Assembly (NCBI GenBank): GCA_018644745.1 | Contig: JABGPX010000297.1 | Location: forward strand, 1-6,046 | Source: Spirochaetales bacterium | Lineage (GTDB): Bacteria > Spirochaetota > Spirochaetia > ARS1246 | Length of the DNA: 6,046 nucleotides | Reading direction: 5' to 3' | Part shown: one piece after another, positions 1-6,046 of the stretch | Numbering within the stretch: the stretch's first letter is position 1 | Layout of the letters: each line of letters opens with the position of its first letter | Program-made: the position numbers and the translations under genes | The notes under the pieces: model-generated | What the model was told of the DNA's origin: nothing | The model's input: only the letters and a program-made list of their open reading frames with translations | Databases searched by the model: none

Positions 1-759
1 TTCTCAAATCCCCTGGTTGAACCCGGGTTTCTCGGTGTTTCTCAGGGAGCAGCATTCGGCGCGGCTCTGAGCATTGTGGTTTTTTCCGCGACACCGATTG
101 TTATGCAGCTGAGCGCATTAGTATTTGCGGTAGCCGGTCTCTGGCTTTCATACCTTCTTGCCAGATTATTCCATTACGGCGGCTGGATACTTCGGCTTAT
201 CCTGGCGGGAATAGCCGTTTCAGCGCTATTCTCCGCTGGCATCGGTCTGCTGAAGTTCGCCGCGGATCCCATGAGCGAACTTCCCGAGATAACCTTCTGG
301 CTTTTGGGAGGGCTGTGGAATGTCGGCTGGTCGGAGGTAATATATCTGGTCCCGCCGGTAATCATCAGCCTTTTCATCCTTGTAATCTATCGCTGGAAGC
401 TCAATGTACTATCTCTGGAAGACCGGGTAGCCCATTCTCTCGGCAGCGCGCCCAAACGGGAACGACTTCTGCTGCTGTTTGCTGCCACATTGGCGACATC
501 GGCGGTTGTTTCAGTCAGCGGCCTTATCGGGTGGACCGGTCTCATGATCCCCCATGCCGCGAGGCGATTATATGGTACGGAAACCAGCAAGTCGCTTCCC
601 GCGTCTATGCTGCTCGGGGCCATATATATTCTGATCTGTGACAACTTCGCAAGAACCGTAATGAACGCTGAGATCCCTCTCGGAATACTTACCTCCCTTA
701 TCGGCGCGTTTATATTTTTGATCCTCATGGCGACGCGGCGGCGGGAAAAAGGGGGCTGA
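1..759 (+). CDS. FecCD-family ABC transporter permease, 5' end cut by window
   Basis: Membrane subunit of a type II (BtuC/FecCD-like) ABC importer, which in this family moves iron-siderophores, haem, cobalamin or metal oxyanions such as molybdate across the inner membrane. The frame is open from base 1: the first codons read NPLVEPGFLGVSQGAAFGA, a good match to the family's early NPLADP-LGVSSGAAFGA region. The GTG at 76 is therefore internal and the true start lies upstream. The 252 visible residues compare with about 330-350 in the family, so roughly 80-100 are missing. Hydrophobic segments lie near fragment residues 35-57, 64-84, 113-130, 156-172 and 200-216, with a last one at 227-243. The cytoplasmic loop GLMIPHAARRL (180-190) is the expected ATPase-coupling region, and EIPLGILTSLIG (224-235) is the conserved C-terminal stretch. 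The usual GAPFF after it is GAFIF here. The gene ends 2 nt before the ATPase gene, so the two are co-transcribed. The substrate cannot be read from this part; no binding-protein gene is visible. Confidence 0.93.
   Translation, partial: FSNPLVEPGFLGVSQGAAFGAALSIVVFSATPIVMQLSALVFAVAGLWLSYLLARLFHYGGWILRLILAGIAVSALFSAGIGLLKFAADPMSELPEITFWLLGGLWNVGWSEVIYLVPPVIISLFILVIYRWKLNVLSLEDRVAHSLGSAPKRERLLLLFAATLATSAVVSVSGLIGWTGLMIPHAARRLYGTETSKSLPASMLLGAIYILICDNFARTVMNAEIPLGILTSLIGAFIFLILMATRRREKGG
750..755 (+). promoter_or_regulatory. Ribosome binding site for the ABC ATPase gene
   Basis: AGGGGG lies inside the last codons of the permease gene and ends 6 nt before the TTG at 762. It supports the unusual TTG start and suggests translational coupling of the two transporter subunits. 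The match to GGAGG relies on one G-U pair, so its strength is moderate. Confidence 0.6.
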
Positions 760-761
760 CA

Positions 762-1538
762 TTGCTAAAACTCAAGTCTATTGCCTTTCAATACTCCGGT
801 CGCGACGATATTCTCAAAGATATTTCTCTATCAATCGATGGGGGACAGATTGGTGTAATCCTCGGGCCGAACGGATCGGGGAAGTCCACCCTGCTTGATA
901 TCTGTCTTGGCTGGTCACCGCCCAAACTCGGATCAATTCAGGTAAACGGCAGAAATCTGACCGATCTCAGTCCTAAAGAACGAGGCAAATTGATAGGGCT
1001 GGTTCCGCAGAGAGAAAATATCAGGTTCGACTTTTCAGTATTCGATTACATCCTGCTCGGGCGCGCACCAAGACTCCCTTCTTTGGGAATGCCGGGAATG
1101 CAGGATTTCCAAATAGCAGAGACGGCACTACATACGGTCGGAATAGAAAATACGCGGAACAGCAGTATTGCTACTCTGAGCGGCGGTGAATATCAGCTCA
1201 TGCTGATAGCCCGAAGCCTCGTACAGGAACCAAAACTACTGCTCCTAGACGAACCGACCAGCCAGCTCGATCCCGCGAATAGAGTTAAGGTGATGCGGCT
1301 GCTGCGAAAACTTGCATCGATGGGAATAACTATTCTGTTCACCAGCCACAGTCCGGAAACGGCGGCTATGGTGGCCGGAACCGTATACCTGCTCAGGGAT
1401 GGTGTTATATCCGCAGGTGGGCCGCCTAAAGAAATACTCATCAAGGAAAATCTCGAGGATCTTTATGGAATGCCGATCGTCGTCAGCTGGTCGGGGGAGT
1501 ATCCTCATTTTCACTGGGATCTTTCAGATAGGATATGA
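762..1538 (+). CDS. ABC transporter ATP-binding protein, FecE/BtuD type
   Basis: ATPase subunit that powers the FecCD-type permease encoded just upstream. All nucleotide-binding motifs are present in order: Walker A GPNGSGKST (35-43), Q-loop glutamine 83 in GLVPQ, signature LSGGE (139-143), Walker B LLLLDE (159-164) with catalytic Glu164, D-loop SQLD (167-170) and H-loop His196 in TSHSP. At 258 residues it has the normal length for a FecE/FepC-like protein and ends with the family-typical LYGMPIVV (234-241) plus a short tail. The start is a TTG, chosen because AGGGGG precedes it by 6 nt and because the N-terminal strand LKLKSIAFQY begins immediately, as in relatives. Its 3' end overlaps the convergent NTPase gene by 56 bp. 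A molybdate or tungstate role (compare MolC of Haemophilus) is suggested only by the molybdoenzyme operon facing it; iron-chelate or corrinoid import is equally compatible with the protein itself. Confidence 0.95.
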   Translation: MLKLKSIAFQYSGRDDILKDISLSIDGGQIGVILGPNGSGKSTLLDICLGWSPPKLGSIQVNGRNLTDLSPKERGKLIGLVPQRENIRFDFSVFDYILLGRAPRLPSLGMPGMQDFQIAETALHTVGIENTRNSSIATLSGGEYQLMLIARSLVQEPKLLLLDEPTSQLDPANRVKVMRLLRKLASMGITILFTSHSPETAAMVAGTVYLLRDGVISAGGPPKEILIKENLEDLYGMPIVVSWSGEYPHFHWDLSDRI

Positions 1539-2076
1539 TTTCGCCGGTTATCGTATCGCGATTTCTCTCGCCCACATGAAAGACCCGGCTTGTGTGAAAC
1601 GGGATATAAGGCATCAAGTAAGAAATCATTTCTTTCCGAATTACTAAGAGAAGAGGACCTGCCGCCGCGAGACAAGGCAGCAGCGGGGCGAGCCCTTCGC
1701 CTTTGCGAAGTTCCAGCGGTCCGATTTCATCAATGATCGTAATCTTCTCGAGCTGATTTAGAGACAGTTTAACGCACAAAATTGCCCGCTCTATCCCGGT
1801 CCGGGAAAGGGAATACTTCCCGATTCTCGGTCCGTAGAGATCACGATCGACACGGCCGAACTCCCAGGAAAACTCGGACCCAATACATCGCCCGGAAAAA
1901 CCACATTTCTCACCGCTGTCGTTGAAAAGCGGAGGGGAGAGCAAACCTGCGAAACCTGTTTCTGAATTGACGATCTCTAAACATAGCGTGGTTTTACCTA
2001 TTCCGCGGGCACCGGTAAGCAGCGCCGCGGGTAACTTATGAGGCATTGATTGAGGAAGGTGAAAGATCCGGGACAT
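1483..2076 (-). CDS. THEP1-like P-loop nucleoside-triphosphatase
   Basis: A small P-loop NTPase resembling the THEP1/NTPase_1 family (COG1618-like). Visible motifs are Walker A TGARGIGKTT (21-30), Walker B ITIIDEIGPLEL (112-123) with the family's DEIG-x-LEL pattern, and a C-terminal GERNRD (169-174) like the conserved NRD of the family. Family members hydrolyse NTPs in vitro, but their cellular role is unclear. The length (197) is near the usual 170-190. Two starts are possible. The ATG at 2076 overlaps the hydantoinase gene by 41 bp. The ATG at 2046 (Met11) overlaps it by 11 bp and starts directly before the first strand. Neither has a strong ribosome site, so translation is probably coupled to the upstream gene. 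It is the last gene of the minus-strand operon, and its 3' end runs 56 bp into the ABC ATPase gene. A DUF2478-type, molybdenum-associated NTPase is an alternative label. A role in molybdoenzyme maturation is inference from position only. Confidence 0.85.
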   Translation of the reverse strand: MSRIFHLPQSMPHKLPAALLTGARGIGKTTLCLEIVNSETGFAGLLSPPLFNDSGEKCGFSGRCIGSEFSWEFGRVDRDLYGPRIGKYSLSRTGIERAILCVKLSLNQLEKITIIDEIGPLELRKGEGLAPLLPCLAAAGPLLLVIRKEMISYLMPYIPFHTSRVFHVGERNRDTITGEIISYLKDPSENEDTPPTS

Positions 2077-3439
2077 TCCGGCTTAGGTACCTGCCGTCTC
2101 CTGATGATCCGGTAAATCGACCCTCCCTGACGATCACCTTGCCGCGGAGCATGGTAACCACCGGGTATCCCGTAACGCCCATTCCCTCATACGGTGTATA
2201 GTCCACCCGCTCGTGCAGCATCTCATGAGAAATCGTGACTTTCTTATTCGGATCGAAAAGCACGATATCCGCGTCGCTTCCAGGCGCCAATGCTCCCTTC
2301 CTGGGATACAACCCCATTATTTTGGCGGGAAGCCGGGAGGTAATATCAGCATAGCGTACGATGTCGAATTTACCCGCGACCACTCCGACGGAGTGGATCA
2401 ACGCCATTCTGGCTTCTATTCCGGGAGCGCCGTTCGGGCATCCGGCAAAATTTCCTGAACCCAACTCTTTTTTCTCATCAAAGTTAAAAGGACAATGATC
2501 GGTTCCTACGACCTGGATCGCGCCGTCCGCCAGGCCGTCCCATAACGCGGCGGCGTCTCGGCGAGTCCGAAGCGGCGGGCTCATGACATATTTCAATCCT
2601 GCAAAGGCCGGCTCGTGATAACGCTCTTCATCAAGGACCAGATATTGGGGGCAGGTTTCAGCAAAGACAGGCACCCCCCGGTCTCTGCCCCGGCGAATCT
2701 CTTCCAGCCCGGATGCGGTGGAAAGATGCACAATATAGATGGGCGCGTTTCCGATCGACTCGGACAACCGAATAACCCGCGACACCGCCTCGGCCTCCGC
2801 GGTATGAGGTCGGGAGAGAGGATGGAAATGAGGGGCTGTATTGCCCTTTTTGATGTGAGCCTCGCGAAAATGGGAGACGATACCGTGGTTCTCGCAATGG
2901 AAAGCGGTCAACCCTCCAATCTCTTTCATCCGCTCGAGTATCCGGAGAATCGGTCGGTCTCCAAGCTTGAAATCATAAGTGAGATAAACCTTGCTCGAAA
3001 CCACGCCTCGCTCAACAAGCCCTCTCAAGTCATTTATGACCTGGTCGTTCACATGCTGGAGGACGCCGTGAAAGCCATAGTCGATTACAGCTTTGCCGTC
3101 CGCCAGCTCATGATAGGCATCGATCTGGTGAAAAACCGAACAGCCGTCGGGTCCGAATGCGGGGTGGTCGATAACCGTGGTGGTTCCGCCGCAGGCGGCG
3201 GCGACTGTACCGGTATACCAATCGTCACTTGATCTGGCAAAACCGACATCGAGATCTAGATGGGTGTGAACATCGATTCCACCGGGTAGAACCAGCAGTC
3301 CGGCGGCGTCGATGAGTTCTACTTTCTCAGCGGTTAGGTTCGGTCCGACGGCGTGAATCAGCTCACCGCGGATATGAACATCCGCGTCGATGACACCTTC
3401 CGGGGTAACCACACTGCCGTTGCGAATCAGTTTGTCCAT
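2036..3439 (-). CDS. hydA: Dihydropyrimidinase / D-hydantoinase (HyuA/YgeZ-like)
   Basis: Cytoplasmic cyclic-amidohydrolase superfamily enzyme that hydrolytically opens hydantoin or dihydropyrimidine rings to N-carbamoyl amino acids. The binuclear metal site is complete: His58 and His60 in DVHTH, carboxylated Lys150 in SSKVYLTY, His181 in AFHCENH, His238 in IVHLS and Asp314 in GTDHCPF. Tyr155, the expected oxyanion-stabilising residue, is also present. At 467 residues it has normal family length, with the expected N-terminal beta domain (LIRNGSVVTPEG) and C-terminal GALAPGSDADIV followed by VDYTPYEG (412-419). It resembles E. coli HyuA (D-phenylhydantoinase, formerly YgeZ) along its whole length, including GTTTVIDH, PNGAPGIE and a late GRFTG. 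It starts 2 nt after the stop of the ygeW-like gene with no clear ribosome site, which suggests translational coupling. In this cluster it probably acts on a ureide formed in purine breakdown; the true substrate is not known. The symbol hyuA is used for the E. coli orthologue. Confidence 0.95.
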   Translation of the reverse strand: MDKLIRNGSVVTPEGVIDADVHIRGELIHAVGPNLTAEKVELIDAAGLLVLPGGIDVHTHLDLDVGFARSSDDWYTGTVAAACGGTTTVIDHPAFGPDGCSVFHQIDAYHELADGKAVIDYGFHGVLQHVNDQVINDLRGLVERGVVSSKVYLTYDFKLGDRPILRILERMKEIGGLTAFHCENHGIVSHFREAHIKKGNTAPHFHPLSRPHTAEAEAVSRVIRLSESIGNAPIYIVHLSTASGLEEIRRGRDRGVPVFAETCPQYLVLDEERYHEPAFAGLKYVMSPPLRTRRDAAALWDGLADGAIQVVGTDHCPFNFDEKKELGSGNFAGCPNGAPGIEARMALIHSVGVVAGKFDIVRYADITSRLPAKIMGLYPRKGALAPGSDADIVLFDPNKKVTISHEMLHERVDYTPYEGMGVTGYPVVTMLRGKVIVREGRFTGSSGDGRYLSRNVPDLSPSSINAS

Positions 3440-3441
3440 TT

Positions 3442-4617
3442 TTACATGGTCCGCGGTATGCTGTCAGACAGAAGCTTCTCGAGGATTTTCACAGGATCGG
3501 CTATTCGGGCGGCAAAAATCATCGCGGCGATGACATACGGTTTGAATCCAGCCTGCTTGTAGAGAGGCACTTTGAATTTATTTAAAACCTCTGCTGTTAC
3601 TTCTCCCTGAACGCAGCTCACGCCGCTGATATCCGCGGGAAGACAATGGAGATACAACGCGTCATTGGTGAGATTCATCAACCTATCACCGCACTCCCAA
3701 TCGGTATGTTTGGCATTGTCAGCGAGACACCGTTTCTCCAATTCCTGCAGATCCGCTTCGCTGCCGGATTCGACGAGAGATGTACGTTCCTCCATCACAG
3801 CGTACGGCGCCCAGCTCTTCGGATAGACAATATCCGCGTTTTCAAACGCGTCATCCAAACTTTCGTGCAGAGAAAATGTTCCTCCGGATTCAGCCGCCTG
3901 CCCTCCGGCTTGCTCGACAACATTTTCCAGCAGGTTATATCCCTTCGGATGGGCAAGAGCCACATTCATGCCGAAGCGAGTGAGCAGGCCGATGATACCC
4001 TGAGGAACCGAAAGCGGTTTGCCGTATGAGGGCGAGTACGCCCAGGTCATGGCTATTTTTTTCCCGGCCAGGTTTTCCAAGCCGCCGAAGTGCCCTGCCA
4101 GATGCAGGAGATCGGACATACTCTGTGTAGGGTGATCGATATCACATTGGAGATTAATAACCGCGGGTCGCTGCTCCAGAACTCCCTCTTCATATCCTCG
4201 GTCAACCGCGCCGGCCACTTCCTTCATATAGGTGTGACCTTTGCCGATATACAAATCGTCGCGGATTCCGATCACATCCGCCATGAAGGAGATCATGTTC
4301 GATGTTTCACGGATTGTCTCACCGTGGGCAATCTGGGATTTCCCTTCATCCAGATCCTGAACGCCAAGACCGAGAAAATTACACGCCGAGGAAAAACTGA
4401 ATCGGGTTCTCGTGGAATTGTCCCTGAATTGAGAGATACCCAAGCCGGAGTCAAATACCTTTGCAGAGATATTCCCTTCCCGGAAATCCTTTAGAATATT
4501 CGCGATAGTCAAGATTGCCCGAATCTCATCATCCTTCTTATCCCAGGTAAGGAGAAAATCACCGTTGTAGAGCTCACCGATATCCAGAGCCGCTAATTTT
4601 TCTATCATCTGCTGCAT
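3442..4617 (-). CDS. ygeW: YgeW-type carbamoyltransferase
   Basis: Member of the aspartate/ornithine carbamoyltransferase superfamily, knotted YgeW branch, whose physiological substrate is unsettled. The carbamoyl-phosphate site is visible: STRTR (68-72) within FRDNSTRTRFS, HPTQ (162-165) and HCLP (324-327). Stretches diagnostic of YgeW are FNSGLGIS-like FDSGLGIS (55-62), DEGKSQIAHGE (90-100), TWAYSPSYGKPLSVPQG (191-207), YPKSWAPY (265-272) and PADISGVSC (327-335). These match E. coli YgeW nearly residue for residue, and the length (391) is close to its 396. The ATG at 4617 is chosen because AGGAG sits 7 nt upstream; Met4 is less well placed. The gene lies 10 nt after the molybdenum hydroxylase and 2 nt before the hydantoinase. 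In E. coli ygeX and ygeY lie between ygeW and hyuA; here the two are direct neighbours. A role in moving a carbamoyl group from a ureido product to phosphate, or the reverse, is inference. Confidence 0.95.
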   Translation of the reverse strand: MQQMIEKLAALDIGELYNGDFLLTWDKKDDEIRAILTIANILKDFREGNISAKVFDSGLGISQFRDNSTRTRFSFSSACNFLGLGVQDLDEGKSQIAHGETIRETSNMISFMADVIGIRDDLYIGKGHTYMKEVAGAVDRGYEEGVLEQRPAVINLQCDIDHPTQSMSDLLHLAGHFGGLENLAGKKIAMTWAYSPSYGKPLSVPQGIIGLLTRFGMNVALAHPKGYNLLENVVEQAGGQAAESGGTFSLHESLDDAFENADIVYPKSWAPYAVMEERTSLVESGSEADLQELEKRCLADNAKHTDWECGDRLMNLTNDALYLHCLPADISGVSCVQGEVTAEVLNKFKVPLYKQAGFKPYVIAAMIFAARIADPVKILEKLLSDSIPRTM

Positions 4618-4624
4618 ATAACTA

Positions 4625-4629
4625 CTCCT
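4625..4629 (-). promoter_or_regulatory. Ribosome binding site for ygeW
   Basis: On the minus strand AGGAG lies 7 nt before the ygeW ATG and overlaps the TAG stop codon (4630-4628) of the hydroxylase gene. It fixes the ygeW start and lets ribosomes ending the hydroxylase reinitiate, consistent with coupled expression. Confidence 0.75.
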
Positions 4630-6046
4630 AGAATTTTTTTAGGCCTTTGAGTATTTTTTCCGGGGTAAGAGGCCAGTCGCGAATCCAAACCCCCACGGCG
4701 TCGTGAATGGCTATGCCGAGTACCGGCGCCGCGCCGTTTACGCTGATTTCCGCGACACTCTTTCCTCCAAAAGGTCCGTACGGATCATCCGTTGCTATCA
4801 GCACAACCTCGAGTTGATCGGGCAGCTCCTGTATCATCGGCACTCCGTATTCCCGGAGCTCCGGATTGAGAAGACGTCCCTTGTCATCAAAAATCATCTC
4901 TTCATACAGGCTATGCCCAATGGATTTCAGAATTCCGCCGTATATCTGACCGAGGGTAAGCTCGGGATTCACCGGTGTACCGCTGTCATGAAGGGCGAAG
5001 TATTTCTGAATATCGATCGCTCCGGTTCGCGTGTTCACAGCGACCTGGCAGAAGTGGGCGGCGTATGGAAACGCGTTGTCCTCGGTGGTAAATGAGGCAT
5101 AACCGATAAGCTGGCCGTTCCCCTCACCGCTCTGAGAATAGTGGGCAATATCGCTGAAGTCTACTTTTTCACCGTCGTTTCCCCGGTCGCTTTCCCCTGC
5201 AGGAACGACGACCCCGGGGTGGACAAGCTTCAGCGCTTCGGCTTCCTTACCGGTTATAAGCGCTGCCGTATCAATAATTTTTTTCTTTAGGTCTTCGGCG
5301 GCCTTTAGCGTGGCATTTCCGGTAAAAAAGGTTCCGCTCGATGCGTACGCACCGGTATCGAATGGAGTGTTGTCGGTATCTCCCGAAAGCACCGCCACGT
5401 GATCTATATCGCAGCACAATACTTCCGCGGCTATTTTCGCGAGGACGGTATCAAGCCCGGTACCGAGATCCGCTCCGCCGGAATGGACCATGAATGATCC
5501 GTCACCGAGCATTTTCACATCAACACAAGCCTGATCAAGCCCCGGCAGTCCGGATCCCTGCTGGATAATGACACCGGCTTTACCGATCTTGATGTCCGGG
5601 TCACCGCTGTCCACCTTCTTACCCCATTCGATGAGCTTGCGCCCCTCTTCAAGGGCAGCATCAAGACCGCAGCTTTTTACCGTTACCGCGAATCCTTTTC
5701 TCCCTTCGCCGAGGGTTTTAAGAATCTCGAGGCGACTGCCCTCTCTCACCCGGTTCTTCTCGATAAAATCCATCGCATCCATACCCAGCTTCCCGGCCAG
5801 CTCAGCGGCGGCCATCTGCACCGCGAAGGATGCTTGAGGAGCACCGTAGCCCTGATATGCACCGGAAGGCGGCGTATTTGTATAGTAACTTTTAACATCA
5901 AATCCGATGTTGTCACACATGAAGAGGGGCAACGATTTTGAAGCGCTGTTCATCGGTACGGTGAGGCAGTGATTTCCATACGCACCGGTATCCGCGGTAA
6001 CATCCAGATGCATTGCTGTGAGGGTGCCGTCTTTCTTCGCTCCGAG
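4628..6046 (-). CDS. Xanthine dehydrogenase-family molybdenum-binding subunit (XdhA/XdhD-like), 5' end cut by window
   Basis: C-terminal 472 residues of the large molybdopterin-cytosine-dinucleotide subunit of a purine-type hydroxylase; relatives are about 750 residues, so some 280 lie beyond the window. The frame is open to base 6046 (GAKKDGTLTAMHLDVTADTG is continuous), so the ATG at 6013 is internal. Cofactor motifs, counted from the first visible codon, are GAYGNH (21-26), GAYQGYGAPQ (62-71, the loop that is FRGFG in classical xanthine dehydrogenases), DLGTGLDT (193-200), DTGAYASSGTFFTGNA (230-245) and GGKSVAEI (427-434). Glu433 is the expected catalytic base. The end, WPLTPEKIL (458-466), is typical. 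The iron-sulphur and FAD subunits, or fused domains, are not in view. Electron acceptor and exact substrate (xanthine, hypoxanthine, urate or another heterocycle) are unknown. The ygeW and hydantoinase neighbours favour the purine/ureide group related to E. coli XdhA or XdhD; I cannot choose between those names, so no symbol is given. Confidence 0.94.
   Translation of the reverse strand, partial: LGAKKDGTLTAMHLDVTADTGAYGNHCLTVPMNSASKSLPLFMCDNIGFDVKSYYTNTPPSGAYQGYGAPQASFAVQMAAAELAGKLGMDAMDFIEKNRVREGSRLEILKTLGEGRKGFAVTVKSCGLDAALEEGRKLIEWGKKVDSGDPDIKIGKAGVIIQQGSGLPGLDQACVDVKMLGDGSFMVHSGGADLGTGLDTVLAKIAAEVLCCDIDHVAVLSGDTDNTPFDTGAYASSGTFFTGNATLKAAEDLKKKIIDTAALITGKEAEALKLVHPGVVVPAGESDRGNDGEKVDFSDIAHYSQSGEGNGQLIGYASFTTEDNAFPYAAHFCQVAVNTRTGAIDIQKYFALHDSGTPVNPELTLGQIYGGILKSIGHSLYEEMIFDDKGRLLNPELREYGVPMIQELPDQLEVVLIATDDPYGPFGGKSVAEISVNGAAPVLGIAIHDAVGVWIRDWPLTPEKILKGLKKF

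Noticed and set aside
76..78. GTG as start of the permease
   Set aside because: The frame is open to base 1 and the upstream codons encode conserved permease residues, so this codon is internal.
315..641. 108-codon plus-strand open frame inside the permease gene
   Set aside because: It is a frame-shifted shadow of the permease, whose frame carries the conserved family motifs throughout.
1660..1690. GC-rich imperfect inverted repeat (ctgccgcc ... ggcagcag) as a terminator
   Set aside because: It lies within the NTPase coding region, has a mismatch and no T-run on either side, so a coding-composition effect is more likely.
2615..3232. 205-codon plus-strand open frame
   Set aside because: It lies wholly antisense to the hydantoinase gene, whose catalytic residues are all present. 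Its translation shows no recognisable domain and it has no convincing ribosome site.
4090..4494. 134-codon plus-strand open frame
   Set aside because: It is antisense to ygeW, which matches its family end to end; no recognisable protein features.
4703..5095. 130-codon plus-strand open frame
   Set aside because: It is antisense to the hydroxylase C-terminal domain and has no family features.
6011..6013. ATG as start of the hydroxylase
   Set aside because: Codons upstream to base 6046 continue the conserved domain; the real start is outside the window.

Overview
The window is a compact, fully coding stretch of a bacterial chromosome with five genes, two of them cut by the window edges. A short plus-strand block (1-1538) encodes the end of a FecCD-type ABC permease and its ATPase. 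It runs head-on into a minus-strand block (6046 down to 1483) that reads, in order of transcription: the molybdenum-cofactor subunit of a xanthine dehydrogenase-family hydroxylase, a YgeW-type carbamoyltransferase, a dihydropyrimidinase/D-hydantoinase, and a THEP1-like P-loop NTPase. The neighbouring minus-strand genes are 10 nt apart, 2 nt apart, or overlapping, as expected of one operon. There is no gene-free stretch of even 50 bases. I see no RNA gene, mobile element, CRISPR array, convincing promoter or terminator. Promoters for both blocks must lie outside the window.

The gene content points to an anaerobic or facultative bacterium that ferments purines. The trio hydroxylase - ygeW - hydantoinase is the core of the E. 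coli xdhABC-ygeVWXY-hyuA region and of related clusters in Clostridia, spirochaetes and other gut or sediment anaerobes. In those clusters the enzymes are linked to selenate-dependent molybdenum hydroxylases and to anaerobic breakdown of xanthine, urate and related ureides. Base composition looks moderate (roughly balanced G+C). I cannot name the taxon from this sequence alone; a spirochaete or Firmicute would fit.

How the parts may work together (inference): the molybdenum enzyme hydroxylates or reduces a purine-type heterocycle. The hydantoinase opens a cyclic ureide (hydantoin or dihydropyrimidine ring) to a carbamoyl amino acid. YgeW may transfer or phosphorolyse a carbamoyl group, so that energy could be recovered as carbamoyl phosphate. 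The FecCD-type importer facing the operon could bring in the metal needed (molybdate or tungstate, as in the MolBCA type). The NTPase is an accessory protein of unknown job, possibly in cofactor maturation. The last two roles are hypotheses; the enzyme family assignments are firm.
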